Below are positions 25,375 through 33,930 of a stretch of DNA of 64,000 bases, piece by piece. This DNA is from Desulfofustis limnaeus (GTDB lineage Bacteria > Desulfobacterota > Desulfobulbia > Desulfobulbales > Desulfocapsaceae). The notes under the pieces are model-generated. The model saw only the letters and a program-made list of their open reading frames with translations. It was not told the origin of the DNA and searched no databases. The position numbers and the translations under genes are program-made. Location of the stretch: NCBI RefSeq assembly GCF_023169885.1, contig NZ_AP025516.1, positions 2,614,501 through 2,678,500 of the forward strand, in the 5' to 3' direction. How positions within the stretch are numbered: the stretch's first letter is position 1; each line of letters starts with the position of its first letter.

Positions 25375-26671
25375 CGGAGACGCCGTTGTTTTCCAACCCG
25401 AACACGGTCCTGACCATGTCGATCTTGGCCGTATCGCCCTGGCGGCAGGAAGGGCTCTTCAGGAATTGAAGCGGGTCATACAGCATCTTGCTGGCGATCG
25501 ACTGGGCGAGCCGTTCGATACGCTGCCTGTCTCCCTCGTTCAGTTCCAATTTCGGCAAGGTTCTGGCCAACTCGCGCCGACAGATGTCGTCGGCCTTCCG
25601 CCGCAGGGCGGCAATGGTCGGCGTTACCGCCAGTCCTTCCTGCCAGCGGCAAAATTTGTGTGTCTCCTCGTCGATGATCTGCCGGGCCGTGACCGCTTCC
25701 TTCTCGCGTTCTGCCCGATTACCCTCCACCACCTGACTGAGGTCGTCAATATCATAGAGAAACACATTGTCGATATCGTTGAGCGCCGGATCGAGATCGC
25801 GGGGGACGGCGATATCGATGAAGAACAGCGGTCGGTTTCTGCGGCTGCGCATCAACGGTCGCACCTCTTCTTCCCGGAGGATCAATCCGGCGGCACCGGT
25901 CGAGGAGATGACGATGTCCACCTCCCGCAGCTGGGTGATCAGGTCGTCCAGCGAACAGGCCCGTCCGTGGAATCGGCCGGCCAACTCCACAGCTCGCTCG
26001 ACGGTCCGGTTGGCAACCATGACCCCACCGATCCCCTGGCCGATCAAGTGCTCAGCTGCCAGTTCCGCCATCTCGCCGGCACCGATCAACAACACCTGCT
26101 TTTCTTCGAGTCGGCCGAAGATCTTTTTTGCCAATCCCACAGCGGCCGAGCTGATGGAGACCGCCGCCGATCCGATGCCGGTCTCACTGCGCACCCGCTT
26201 GGCCACCGAAAAGGATTTATGCAGGAGTTTATTGAGCAGTGGCCCGGTGCACTGGTGGGCCGCCGCATGGCGATACGCCTCCTTGATCTGGCCGAGAATC
26301 TGGGCCTCGCCAACCACCAGCGAATCCAGAGACGAAGCCACCTGAAACAGGTGATTGACCGCCTCGGCTCCGACATAACGGTAGGAATACCGTTGGCGAT
26401 CCTCAGGAAGGATCGCGTCGCCGAAAAGAAAACCGGCCAGCCGCTCTTCGAGCAGTGCGTCACCGTTGGAGACGAAGAGCAATTCCACCCGGTTGCAGGT
26501 AGACAACAGGTAGTGTTCCACCTCTCCGGCGATCGCTTTCAGATCAGTCAGCGCCTCTTCATAACCGCCTCGCAAGGCCAGACACTCACGGATCTCGACC
26601 GGTGTCGTCTTGTGATTAACGCCGAGCAGCGTGATAGTCCTGCCGGTCGGTATGTTACCCATCGCGTGCAT
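25343..26671 (-). CDS. hemA: glutamyl-tRNA reductase
   Basis: Makes glutamate-1-semialdehyde from Glu-tRNA, the first committed step of the C5 haem pathway. The real start is ATG 26671, which overlaps the ccsA stop by one base (TGATG) with GGGTGAC upstream; 442 residues. The catalytic Cys59 lies in LLSTCNRVELL, followed by EAQILGQIKEAY, the NADPH site LLIGAGEMAELAAEHL, and a C-terminal dimerisation helix. A longer in-frame reading up to 27472 merely crosses ccsA in another frame. Confidence 0.96.
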   Translation of the reverse strand: MHAMGNIPTGRTITLLGVNHKTTPVEIRECLALRGGYEEALTDLKAIAGEVEHYLLSTCNRVELLFVSNGDALLEERLAGFLFGDAILPEDRQRYSYRYVGAEAVNHLFQVASSLDSLVVGEAQILGQIKEAYRHAAAHQCTGPLLNKLLHKSFSVAKRVRSETGIGSAAVSISSAAVGLAKKIFGRLEEKQVLLIGAGEMAELAAEHLIGQGIGGVMVANRTVERAVELAGRFHGRACSLDDLITQLREVDIVISSTGAAGLILREEEVRPLMRSRRNRPLFFIDIAVPRDLDPALNDIDNVFLYDIDDLSQVVEGNRAEREKEAVTARQIIDEETHKFCRWQEGLAVTPTIAALRRKADDICRRELARTLPKLELNEGDRQRIERLAQSIASKMLYDPLQFLKSPSCRQGDTAKIDMVRTVFGLENNGVSDDDDTSVDPA

Positions 26672-27495
26672 CAGGTCGTCACCCGCCAGAGCGTCAAGAT
26701 CACCACGACGAAACCGACAACCACCATGAAAGCGGCTCGGCGGCCGCGCCATCCCGCCGTAAAGCGCAGATGAATCTGGACCAGATAGACGAGCCAGATA
26801 ATCAGCGAACAGACCTCTTTCGGATTCCATCGAAAGTAGGTGCCCCACGCCTGTTTGGACCAGAAAGAGCCGGAAACCATGCCCAGGCAAAGGAAAACGA
26901 AACCAATGGCCAGACAGTGGGAATTCAGCTGATCGAGTGCGTCGAGCGAGGGCAGACGGGAATAGAAGTAGCCGAGTCGCCGGCTCTTCAGTTCCCGTTC
27001 CTGCAGCAGGTACATCAATCCACCGCAGAATGCCAGACCGAGAAAACCATAGGCGATCAGCGAAAAGCCGGCGTGCACCGGCAGCCACCAACTGCGCAAC
27101 GGCGGTTCGAGGGGGATCACCTGCCGCGGGGCAAAGGCGGCGGCAATCAGCAGGAGCACAATGAGAAACGAGACAAAGGTGCCGAAATTCCGTACGGTAT
27201 AGCGCCAGCGAAAAGAGAAATAGGCCGCCGTCGTGGCCCAAGCAAAAAAGACCACGGTCTCGTGATAGGTGGTAACCGGTGTATTCCCGATCAGAAAATA
27301 GCGGGAAACGATGTACAGACTCTGCAGGACCAGCGACCCGAGCAACAACCGTCGGGCCCAGTCCCGCCTGTGGTTTTGCTGACCGACGAAATAACTCACA
27401 TAATACGCACTGGCGGCCACCGTTACCAGAAGGACACCGAGGAACAGATAGGTATTGACCTGATGAAACCACGGCTGCTGCAACATGGGTGTCAC
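26671..27495 (-). CDS. cytochrome c assembly protein (CcsA/HemX-like)
   Basis: A 274-residue inner-membrane protein with about eight helices. It holds the CcsA/CcmC-family region with a WGTYFRWNPKEVCSL motif, which resembles the haem-handling tryptophan-rich loop (WG.YW.WDPKE), and conserved histidines (HETVVFF, VHAGFSLIAYG). Being between the siroheme dehydrogenase and hemA genes matches the HemX position in many bacteria, where it influences HemA level; haem delivery for c-type cytochromes such as DsrJ is the alternative or additional role. Overlaps both neighbours. Confidence 0.85.
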   Translation of the reverse strand: MTPMLQQPWFHQVNTYLFLGVLLVTVAASAYYVSYFVGQQNHRRDWARRLLLGSLVLQSLYIVSRYFLIGNTPVTTYHETVVFFAWATTAAYFSFRWRYTVRNFGTFVSFLIVLLLIAAAFAPRQVIPLEPPLRSWWLPVHAGFSLIAYGFLGLAFCGGLMYLLQERELKSRRLGYFYSRLPSLDALDQLNSHCLAIGFVFLCLGMVSGSFWSKQAWGTYFRWNPKEVCSLIIWLVYLVQIHLRFTAGWRGRRAAFMVVVGFVVVILTLWRVTT

Positions 27496-28229
27496 CTCTC
27501 TTCGCCGGACCCGGCTGTCTCCTGGGTGTCCAGCGCTTCGATCAACAGGTTACCATCGACATGGCCGGGCAGGACCTGGTGCAGGAGTTGTCGCACTCCC
27601 TCCCAATCCCGCTCACGGATTCTTTCCAGAATCGGCAAGGCCAGCACCTCATGAAACAACTCTCGATTATCGGCCGACTGTTCTGCACAGCCCACCACCT
27701 GATGACGAAGCGCCGCCATCAGGCGCACCAGCAATCCGTATTCTGGTCCGAACTGCAATGCCAGGCGGCGCTTGATCAACGCCGACAAGGCCGGGCTGGC
27801 ACCTCCCGTGGAAACTGCCAGCAGAAAATCGCCGCGCCTGATTCTGGCCGGCACCAAAAACGTCGACAGAGAGGGAGACTCGGCACTGTTGAGCAGTACC
27901 TTGCGCTCCCGGGCCAACTCTGCGACGCGGCGCTGCACATGGGGCGCGTTGGTGGCGGCAAAGACGAGAAACGCACCGTCAAGATCATCATCACGAAACG
28001 CTCGCCTCACCCACTCGATCCTGTCCTCGTCAGCCAACCGACGTAGTTTCGGGCAAACCTCAGGGCTCACCACCCGGACCATCGCTTCACTGAGCAACAA
28101 GGAGGTGATCTTGCGTGTCGCCACGGCGCCACCGCCCACCACCAGACAAAGCCGGCCGGAGATGTCGAGGTTGACCGGGTACCACACCTTTGTATCGGCA
28201 GCCACCTGCACGCTAACGTCCTCTTTCAC
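27492..28229 (-). CDS. precorrin-2 dehydrogenase / sirohydrochlorin ferrochelatase-like (CysG N-terminal type)
   Basis: A 245-residue NAD-binding protein. VVGGGAVATRKITSLL is the Rossmann motif, and SPSLSTFLVPARIRRGDFLLAVSTGGASPALS is the CysG/Met8 signature, broken here by no gap. It oxidises precorrin-2 to sirohydrochlorin and may insert iron, giving the sirohaem that dissimilatory sulfite reductase requires. It begins at GTG with GAGAGG close by, 7 bp after the upstream methyltransferase, and overlaps ccsA by 4 bp. Confidence 0.9.
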   Translation of the reverse strand: MKEDVSVQVAADTKVWYPVNLDISGRLCLVVGGGAVATRKITSLLLSEAMVRVVSPEVCPKLRRLADEDRIEWVRRAFRDDDLDGAFLVFAATNAPHVQRRVAELARERKVLLNSAESPSLSTFLVPARIRRGDFLLAVSTGGASPALSALIKRRLALQFGPEYGLLVRLMAALRHQVVGCAEQSADNRELFHEVLALPILERIRERDWEGVRQLLHQVLPGHVDGNLLIEALDTQETAGSGEER

Positions 28230-28236
28230 CTGCCTC

Positions 28237-28938
28237 TCACTTGCCGCTGTTCTTGAACCGTAATCGATTTATCAGGATATCCCAGTCTCGCCCGTTGCGC
28301 CGCAAGGTCATCTTGCGGCTGCCGATGTCAAAATGTTCCGACGCCGCCCGAAGAAATGGTGCCAGGGATTGCCGTCGAACATCATGGGCGAGATAGACGG
28401 CCCCTTCAGGCACCAGATAGTTTTTGCATATCAGCACCAATGGTTCAACAAATTCCTGACGAAACAGTATCTCTGCTCCGGCGATCACCGCAAATCGATC
28501 CAAAGCCGGCGGGTCGAGCCAGTCGAAACGGAGGCTTTGCACCGTTTTCAAGCCGTTGGCGGCAGCACTGACCCGCTGAAAATCGAGGATCTCTTCGTCG
28601 TAGTCGCTCAACACCACGTCATACCCTGCCTGAGCCGCTGCCAGACCACTGAGACCCGACCCCGCGCCGAGTTCGAGGAGGCGCGTCCCGGGGTTCACCG
28701 GCAGATCGGCAAGAACCGTGCCGAGCACGATGGAGGATTCCCACAACCGAGCCCAGAACGGAAACGATTTCACGTCACTGAACGGATCCCGGCCACCCAG
28801 AAGCTGTTCCAGGTCGGCCGGCATGAGTACGCGTGTCGAGTAGCGGCCAACGGTCTCCCGGGCGAAATATAACGAGTACTTGCGACGCAAGCGCTGATAC
28901 AATTCCCGCTCAGCTTCAGGTAAGGTTCTGACATCCAT
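28237..28938 (-). CDS. class I SAM-dependent methyltransferase (methyltransf_16/METTL-like)
   Basis: ATG 28938 is chosen because it lies 8 bp after the uppP stop; an upstream ATG at 28998 would overlap uppP. The 233-residue protein has FPFWARLWESSIVLG before the SAM motif LLELGAGSGLSGLAAA, then VVLSDYDEE. This arrangement (W-x-x-S before motif I) is typical of the METTL21/EEF2KMT-like protein-lysine methyltransferases. The substrate is unknown; siroheme or haem intermediates cannot be excluded from context. Confidence 0.8.
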   Translation of the reverse strand: MDVRTLPEAERELYQRLRRKYSLYFARETVGRYSTRVLMPADLEQLLGGRDPFSDVKSFPFWARLWESSIVLGTVLADLPVNPGTRLLELGAGSGLSGLAAAQAGYDVVLSDYDEEILDFQRVSAAANGLKTVQSLRFDWLDPPALDRFAVIAGAEILFRQEFVEPLVLICKNYLVPEGAVYLAHDVRRQSLAPFLRAASEHFDIGSRKMTLRRNGRDWDILINRLRFKNSGK

Positions 28939-28946
28939 ACGGCTGC

Positions 28947-29756
28947 TCACGAAGTGAAAACGATAATGGCCAAGCCGATGAAGGCGACCGCCAGACAATA
29001 ATAACCAAACCAGGGCAGGCGATTTCTGCGCACCATATCGAGCAGCAGAACAATCGCCAGGTAGCCGGTGACCGCCGACATCAAGGTGCCTGCCGCCATG
29101 TTGACCAGATGCTCAGTGGGCGGCGGCTGCCGCAGCGCTTCCGGCACATGTAGTACCGCAGCGCCGAGGATCGCCGGCAGCGACATCAGAAAAGAGAACC
29201 GGGCTGCCGTCTCCCGGTTGATGCCGAGCATCATCCCGGTGACGATGGTCGTCCCGGATCTCGACAAACCGGGCATGATCGCCATAGCCTGCCCGACGCC
29301 GATGATCAGCGCCCGCCAGCCGGTAAGCTCGTTGCCCCGATCCACCAAGCGACGGCTGACCAGCATCAGGACACCGGTAACGATGAGCATCAGACAGACT
29401 GCCAGGATCGAAGAAAACAGGTGTTCCACCTGATCTTTGAGGGTCAGACCGACCAGTACCGCCGGCATGGTGGCGACAAGGATGCAACCGTCCCACAGCA
29501 GGAAGCGGCGCACCTCGGCGGAACGGACTCCCTGCAGCCAGCGCCAGGGCGCCGCGATCATCTTCCCGATATCGTGCCGGAAAACGACCATGACCGACAC
29601 CAGTGTGCCGAGGTGCAACATGATGTCAAAAAGCAGGCTCTGCTGGGAAAAATCGAGCAGATGAGCACCGATCACCAGGTGCCCCGAACTCGATACCGGC
29701 AGAAATTCGGTGGCTCCTTGAATGAAGCCAAGGAGCAAAGCCTTCAACATCTCCAC
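28947..29756 (-). CDS. uppP: undecaprenyl-diphosphatase UppP (BacA)
   Basis: A 269-residue inner-membrane phosphatase recycling the undecaprenyl-PP lipid carrier for peptidoglycan and O-antigen synthesis. Both signature blocks are present: GFIQGATEFLPVSSSGHL near the N-terminus and PGLSRSGTT in the middle. About eight helices. The start is GTG 29756 (AAGGTG upstream) or ATG 29750. It heads the six-gene minus-strand operon that continues to 24871. Confidence 0.95.
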   Translation of the reverse strand: MEMLKALLLGFIQGATEFLPVSSSGHLVIGAHLLDFSQQSLLFDIMLHLGTLVSVMVVFRHDIGKMIAAPWRWLQGVRSAEVRRFLLWDGCILVATMPAVLVGLTLKDQVEHLFSSILAVCLMLIVTGVLMLVSRRLVDRGNELTGWRALIIGVGQAMAIMPGLSRSGTTIVTGMMLGINRETAARFSFLMSLPAILGAAVLHVPEALRQPPPTEHLVNMAAGTLMSAVTGYLAIVLLLDMVRRNRLPWFGYYCLAVAFIGLAIIVFTS

Positions 29757-29821
29757 AGATCACCTTCTGCGTCAGTGATTGGCACGGCAGGAAAGAAAAC
29801 GCGAGACCTTATGACCAAAAA

Positions 29822-29861
29822 AACAATACAAAAAAGGCCGGCTGACCCACGTCAGCCGGCC
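29822..29861 (-). terminator. intrinsic terminator of the small secreted protein gene
   Basis: An 11-bp stem GGCCGGCTGAC (29836-29846) / GTCAGCCGGCC (29851-29861) with a CCAC loop. On the minus strand it is followed by TTTTTTGTATTG. Confidence 0.9.
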
Positions 29862-29894
29862 TCGCAGATTACCGGTCTTCGGTTAGTCTGTCAA

Positions 29895-30101
29895 TTAGCA
29901 ACCTTCGATGGCACCGCCTTTGGGCGGGGTAACACGGGGTTTGTCGCCAGGTTTCAACTGATCGGCACCTTCACAGGTCATGGTAACTTTGTCGCCTTCG
30001 ACGGAGTCAACGGTACATTTCAAACGGGCGGCGAAAACCGTACCGGCAGTTGAAGCGACAAAAAGCAGAGCTAACACGGCGGCAATAATTCTTTTCTTCA
30101 T
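29895..30101 (-). CDS. small secreted cysteine-containing protein of unknown function
   Basis: A 68-residue protein. ATG 30101 has AGGAG upstream; in-frame upstream codons lack one. A signal peptide (MKKRIIAAVLALLF...VFA) leaves a mature part of about 44 residues with three cysteines (LKC, MTC and the final C). The repeat of short strands (TVDSVEGDKVTMTCEG, then LKPGDKPRV) suggests a small beta-barrel. No family recognised. It is monocistronic with its own promoter, structured leader and strong terminator, which suggests high or regulated expression. Confidence 0.75.
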   Translation of the reverse strand: MKKRIIAAVLALLFVASTAGTVFAARLKCTVDSVEGDKVTMTCEGADQLKPGDKPRVTPPKGGAIEGC

Positions 30102-30133
30102 GATCAGTCTCCTATGTGCTGATGAACGATAAC

Positions 30134-30152
30134 ACCGAAACCAGGTTTCGGT
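30134..30152 (-). promoter_or_regulatory. palindrome in the leader of the small secreted protein gene
   Basis: A near-perfect 19-bp palindrome (ACCGAAACC, centre base, GGTTTCGGT) lies in the 5' leader, about 33 bp before the ATG. A second hairpin, CCCGC/GCGGG, lies at about 30171-30192. It could be an operator or an mRNA hairpin. Confidence 0.45.
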
Positions 30153-30247
30153 TTTCAAGCCTTACCGGCTCCCGCACCGCCATCCGGGCGGGTTATAAAA
30201 GGACACGGCTAGCTGAGGCGATGTCTTTCCATATTTAAGAGCAAATT

Positions 30248-30276
30248 AACATACCTGTCCCGAGAATCTTTGTCAA
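30248..30276 (-). promoter_or_regulatory. sigma-70-type promoter of the small secreted protein gene
   Basis: Minus strand consensus TTGACA (30276-30271), 17-bp spacer, TATGTT (30253-30248). The leader would be about 140 nt. Confidence 0.7.
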
Positions 30277-30298
30277 GATGGCGGACCATCCGGCTGAC

Positions 30299-30796
30299 TC
30301 AATCGATGATTTGCTCCAGATCACGCATTAAAACAGCTTGGGGGACATAGCCCGTATAGCGCTTCACTACCGTTCCTTTGTTATTCACCAGAAACGAGGT
30401 CGGCACCCCATAGACCCCGCCGAAACTGACGGTAATGGCATTGTCGGCCATCATCACCGGGTAGTTGATCGATCGCTCCGAGACCAGGTCGCGGACCACC
30501 TGTTTTTCCGAATCAACTGAAAGACCGATCACCGAGAACTGTTTCGCGCCGTACTCTTTTTGCAGCTTTATCAGGGTCGGAATCTCCTGAATACAGGGTG
30601 GACACCAACTGGCGAAAAACGTCACCAGCAGGGATTTGCCGGCAAACATGGTACTGTCGATTTTTTTCCCGGTTGCCACCTCTTCGAGCTTGAAGGCTGG
30701 CATCTTGGTCGCAGACTGCATCGGAGTCACTGTGAAGATGACACCGCAACAGATCCACAGCGAAAAAAACAGCAGAGAAACAACCCGCTTAGCCAT
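30299..30796 (-). CDS. TlpA/ResA-like periplasmic thiol-disulfide oxidoreductase
   Basis: A 165-residue thioredoxin-fold protein. ATG 30796 has AGGGGA upstream and gives a signal or anchor helix at 5-25. The active site is WCPPC in TFFASWCPPCIQE (about residue 70), and GVPTSFLVNNKG holds the cis-proline. Such proteins reduce apocytochrome c haem-site cysteines or other periplasmic thiols. A link to the cytochrome c genes in this window and to ccdA at 53.2 kb is plausible. Divergent from surA. Confidence 0.88.
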   Translation of the reverse strand: MAKRVVSLLFFSLWICCGVIFTVTPMQSATKMPAFKLEEVATGKKIDSTMFAGKSLLVTFFASWCPPCIQEIPTLIKLQKEYGAKQFSVIGLSVDSEKQVVRDLVSERSINYPVMMADNAITVSFGGVYGVPTSFLVNNKGTVVKRYTGYVPQAVLMRDLEQIID

Positions 30797-31032
30797 GGCA
30801 AAATCCCCTGATCTCTTGTATCGTTGTCCGTGATTCCTGTACGGATTCTCACGTAAGTACCATAATGCATCAGCGGCAGGCAGTAAATAAGTTTTTGGTA
30901 AAATACTTGTGCAGCGCCCACGCGATCTGCTACTATTCAACCCCGCCTTACCCGGCAGCGTCACATGTACTTCTGAGTCAGCGTGCTGCCATGGCACAGA
31001 CCCGGCACCCGAAAAACCAAACGGAACGCATC

Positions 31033-32061
31033 ATGACATCGTTTTCTTCCCGAACAACCGCACCGCTTTTGGCTTTCGCAGCACTCCTGCTGACCGCTGC
31101 GGTCTCCCTCATCTCCCCATCAACGGCCGACAGCGAGGTGATCGATCGAGTTATCGCCGAGGTGAATGATGATATCATCACCACGTCTGAACTTGACCGG
31201 GAAGGACAGCCGATTTTTCAGAGAGTCATGCGGGAATCACCGGTTGAAGAGCAGGCCACCATCCTCGATCAGGTGCGCCGACAAGTGCTCGACTCTCTGA
31301 TCGACCGCAAGCTGATCATGCAGGAAGCGGTCAAACAAGGTATCGAGGTGAGCGAAGCGGAAATTGACGCCACTGTCAAGGAGATGCTGGCCGCCAACAA
31401 CCTGACCAAAGAGGCATTTGTGCAGCAGTTGGAAAAGAACGGTCTGGATGAGGCGACCTATCGCCGCAACCTACGAGTACAACTCCTGCAAAACAAACTA
31501 CTGATGCGGGACGTTAACTCGAAGATCCTGATCACCGACGCCATGGTCAGGGACTTCTATCAGAACAACTACACCCAGGCGGTAGACCCCGATAGCTACT
31601 ATCTGCTCCAGATTGGCATCAGTTGGGACCAATCAGCCGACGCAAACGACCCGGCCGCCCTGGAAAAAGCGAAACAGGAAGCCCGCCGACAGGCCGAACG
31701 GGTTCGCGATCTCGCGATAAATGGCCAGGATTTCCGCGATCTGGCCCGACGCTTCTCTGACCTGCCCTCCGCCGAAGAAGGGGGTGACCTGGGGTCTTTT
31801 GCCCACAACGAGATGGCCGATTACATGAAAAAAGCCGTTACCGGCTTGCAGCCTGGACAGATCAGCGATATTGTGGAGACTCCGTTCGGCTATCAATTCT
31901 TCCAGTTGCTCGCCGGCGGAGAAGCGGCAACGGTATCCCAGGCCCCGTTTGATGCAGTGCAAGAAGAGATTCGGGAACGACTCTTTCGGGAAGCGATGCA
32001 AAAGCAACACCGAGCCTGGATGCAGCGTCTCCGGGACACCGCTTATATCAGGAAATCGTAA
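31033..32061 (+). CDS. surA: SurA-like periplasmic peptidyl-prolyl isomerase/chaperone
   Basis: A 342-residue protein helping outer-membrane proteins fold. ATG 31033 begins a normal signal peptide (cleavage near TADS); upstream in-frame ATGs give no signal. The SurA N-terminal chaperone region (IDRVIAEVNDDIITTSEL...) spans 35-200, and one parvulin domain follows with FRDLARRFSDLPSAEEGGDLGSF and GYQFFQLL. E. coli SurA has two parvulin domains; one is common outside gammaproteobacteria. Copy B of the dispersed repeat starts 5 bp after its stop. Confidence 0.9.
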   Translation: MTSFSSRTTAPLLAFAALLLTAAVSLISPSTADSEVIDRVIAEVNDDIITTSELDREGQPIFQRVMRESPVEEQATILDQVRRQVLDSLIDRKLIMQEAVKQGIEVSEAEIDATVKEMLAANNLTKEAFVQQLEKNGLDEATYRRNLRVQLLQNKLLMRDVNSKILITDAMVRDFYQNNYTQAVDPDSYYLLQIGISWDQSADANDPAALEKAKQEARRQAERVRDLAINGQDFRDLARRFSDLPSAEEGGDLGSFAHNEMADYMKKAVTGLQPGQISDIVETPFGYQFFQLLAGGEAATVSQAPFDAVQEEIRERLFREAMQKQHRAWMQRLRDTAYIRKS

Positions 32062-32066
32062 GGGAA

Positions 32067-32203
32067 CCTTGAAAAAGTGTCATTTCGCCCAATGTCATCG
32101 TTGCGCAATCACGTTTTATCCTGGCAATATCATATATATGCCTACGGCACAATGTTCGTGCGCGCCTCGATCTCGAACGAACTTTCGAATCTTTCAAGCA
32201 CCC
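32067..32203 (+). repeat. dispersed intergenic repeat, copy B
   Basis: Partner of 13471-13607. It lies sense to its neighbours, between surA and the RodZ-like gene, whereas copy A is antisense to its own. Conserved blocks are at 32096-32111 (with TTGCGCAA), 32151-32170 and near 32188-32199. The 9-bp stem of copy A is not conserved (no compensating changes), while GTTCGT/ACGAAC is. A 38-codon ATG frame is open here but shows no sign of coding constraint. Confidence 0.75.
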
Positions 32204-32273
32204 CGTAAATGACAACGAGAGCCGGGCCAGGCCAGCGGCCCAGCGGACGACCCACCAAGACAGGGACCAACCA

Positions 32274-33152
32274 ATGGATGACAGGATCGACATGAGCGGC
32301 CACGAAAGCACCGGGGCGCTGTTGCGGACAATCCGCCTGGAACGGTCTCTGGAAATCTCCGATGTCGCTCAAGAGACCCGCATCACCCCGGACATTATCA
32401 GGGCCATGGAAGCCGACGATTACAGTTCGTTGCCTGCCCTTGCCTTTGCCCGTGGGTTCTATGGGCTCTACGCCACCACCTTGGGGCTGGATCCGGATAA
32501 AATCGTACAACGGTTTCTGGAAGAATACCGAAAAGCCGAAGCCATTCCCAAGGCAAGCGGCTTAACCCCACCGCAATGGCAGGGACGTAGCGTCGGCAGC
32601 ATGGCCTCGCCGCCATCCCACTCCTTTGGCACCTATCTCGGGATCGGGCTACTGCTCCTGCTCGCCGTCCTCGCCGTTATCAGTTGGTACACGGGGTATA
32701 ACCCGGCCAGCCAGGCAAGCAAATGGCTGCGCGGATTTCAGGATCCGCCGGCGCAGCAGTCACTGCCCGCCGACCAGGCTCAGCAACCGGCCGCCCAGGG
32801 GCCAAGCCAGGTGTCACCGCCGCCGAGCGTCTCCAGTGAGCCGGCCATACCGATTCCCGAGCCGCTACCGCCGCCGGAGACGCAACAGCCGGTGGCCGAA
32901 GGGTACCGTTATCTGCTCGTAGTCGAGTTCATCGACACCACCTCGATGTCCATCACCGTTGACGAAAATCCGCCGGAAACGGTGACTCTGGCGGGAGGTA
33001 CCATCAAAACCTGGCAGGCCAGCGAGTCCATCACCTTGGAGATGCCTCCGGCAGCGGCCGTACGGCTCTTTCTCAACGGCATCGCCCTCCCCTTGCCGCC
33101 AGCCAGCGACGGCACCATATCCCTCACCATCCCGGAGTATCTGCTCGATTAA
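32274..33152 (+). CDS. RodZ-like cytoskeletal/HTH membrane protein
   Basis: A 292-residue single-pass protein. Cytoplasmic residues 10-80 form a RodZ-type helix-turn-helix (LLRTIRLERSLEISDVAQETRI..., ALAFARGFYGLYA) that binds MreB in RodZ. One membrane helix lies at about 120-140. A proline/glutamine-rich linker (about 155-205) leads to a periplasmic DUF4115 domain (from about 215, with TTSMSITVDENPPETVTLAGG). The expected role is elongation-phase cell shape. It precedes recO by 3 bp. Start ATG 32274; 32292 is an alternative. Confidence 0.85.
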   Translation: MDDRIDMSGHESTGALLRTIRLERSLEISDVAQETRITPDIIRAMEADDYSSLPALAFARGFYGLYATTLGLDPDKIVQRFLEEYRKAEAIPKASGLTPPQWQGRSVGSMASPPSHSFGTYLGIGLLLLLAVLAVISWYTGYNPASQASKWLRGFQDPPAQQSLPADQAQQPAAQGPSQVSPPPSVSSEPAIPIPEPLPPPETQQPVAEGYRYLLVVEFIDTTSMSITVDENPPETVTLAGGTIKTWQASESITLEMPPAAAVRLFLNGIALPLPPASDGTISLTIPEYLLD

Positions 33153-33155
33153 TCA

Positions 33156-33914
33156 ATGTCGCGGCTGCATTCCGAGGTACCGGCAGTGGTTGTGGACAGC
33201 CACGATTACGGTGAATCGGACAAGATCATCACCCTGTTCTGCCGAGATCAGGGGAAATTGACGGTCATCGCCAAAGGGGCGCATCGCAGCAAAAAGCGCT
33301 TTGTCAACAAGCTCGAACTGTTCTCCTTTCTCCAGTTCACCTGTTCGCAGTCGGCCCCGGGAAGGCTGCCGGTCATTATCGAGGCCGAATTGCTCAACGG
33401 CTTCATCGGCCTGAGAACCGACCTCAACGCCTATCGCTCGGCTTCGATAATCCGGGAGTTGATCCTGTTGGCCAGCAGCGAGAAGCTGCAGGACGACAAC
33501 CTCTTTCAATTGCTGCTCTGGGCGCTCCATTCGCTCGACCAAAGCCGAGAACCTCGCCCAGTGATCGCGCTGTTCCTCGTCAAGCTTCTGGACTACGTCG
33601 GGTATCGGCCTGATCTTTCCCGTTGCCAGCGCTGCGGAACTCCCTGGCTGGAGAATCATTCCGGCCGGTTCACCCCGCTCACCGGCGGGCTCACCTGCCC
33701 CACCTGTCGGCCTGACGAAGACCGCGGCGGCATCAACCTATCCGCCGGGGCGATTCGCACCATGACCCTGGTTCAACAACAACCGCCGGCCCGCCTAAAC
33801 CGCTGCAAGTTGTCGGGCACCGTCCTCCAGGAGACACTGGACTGCCTGCATCACTATGGCAGACATCTTTTTCAACGAGAGATCCACTCATGGAAATGGC
33901 TGCCCCCGCCATAA
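33156..33914 (+). CDS. recO: DNA repair protein RecO
   Basis: A 252-residue protein of the RecFOR pathway that anneals ssDNA and loads RecA. The N-terminal OB-fold starts VVVDSHDYGESDKIITLF, and GAHRSKKRF follows. A zinc-finger pattern CQRCG...CPTC lies at about 155-188. It is translationally close to the RodZ-like gene and converges on birA, with only 16 bp between stops. Confidence 0.95.
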   Translation: MSRLHSEVPAVVVDSHDYGESDKIITLFCRDQGKLTVIAKGAHRSKKRFVNKLELFSFLQFTCSQSAPGRLPVIIEAELLNGFIGLRTDLNAYRSASIIRELILLASSEKLQDDNLFQLLLWALHSLDQSREPRPVIALFLVKLLDYVGYRPDLSRCQRCGTPWLENHSGRFTPLTGGLTCPTCRPDEDRGGINLSAGAIRTMTLVQQQPPARLNRCKLSGTVLQETLDCLHHYGRHLFQREIHSWKWLPPP

Positions 33915-33930
33915 CCGCCGGCACCAAGCG

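Noticed and set aside
26672-27472. N-terminal extension of hemA giving a 709-residue product
   Set aside because: It is an out-of-frame reading of the ccsA-like gene; hemA starts at 26671 with the normal GVNHKTTP region.
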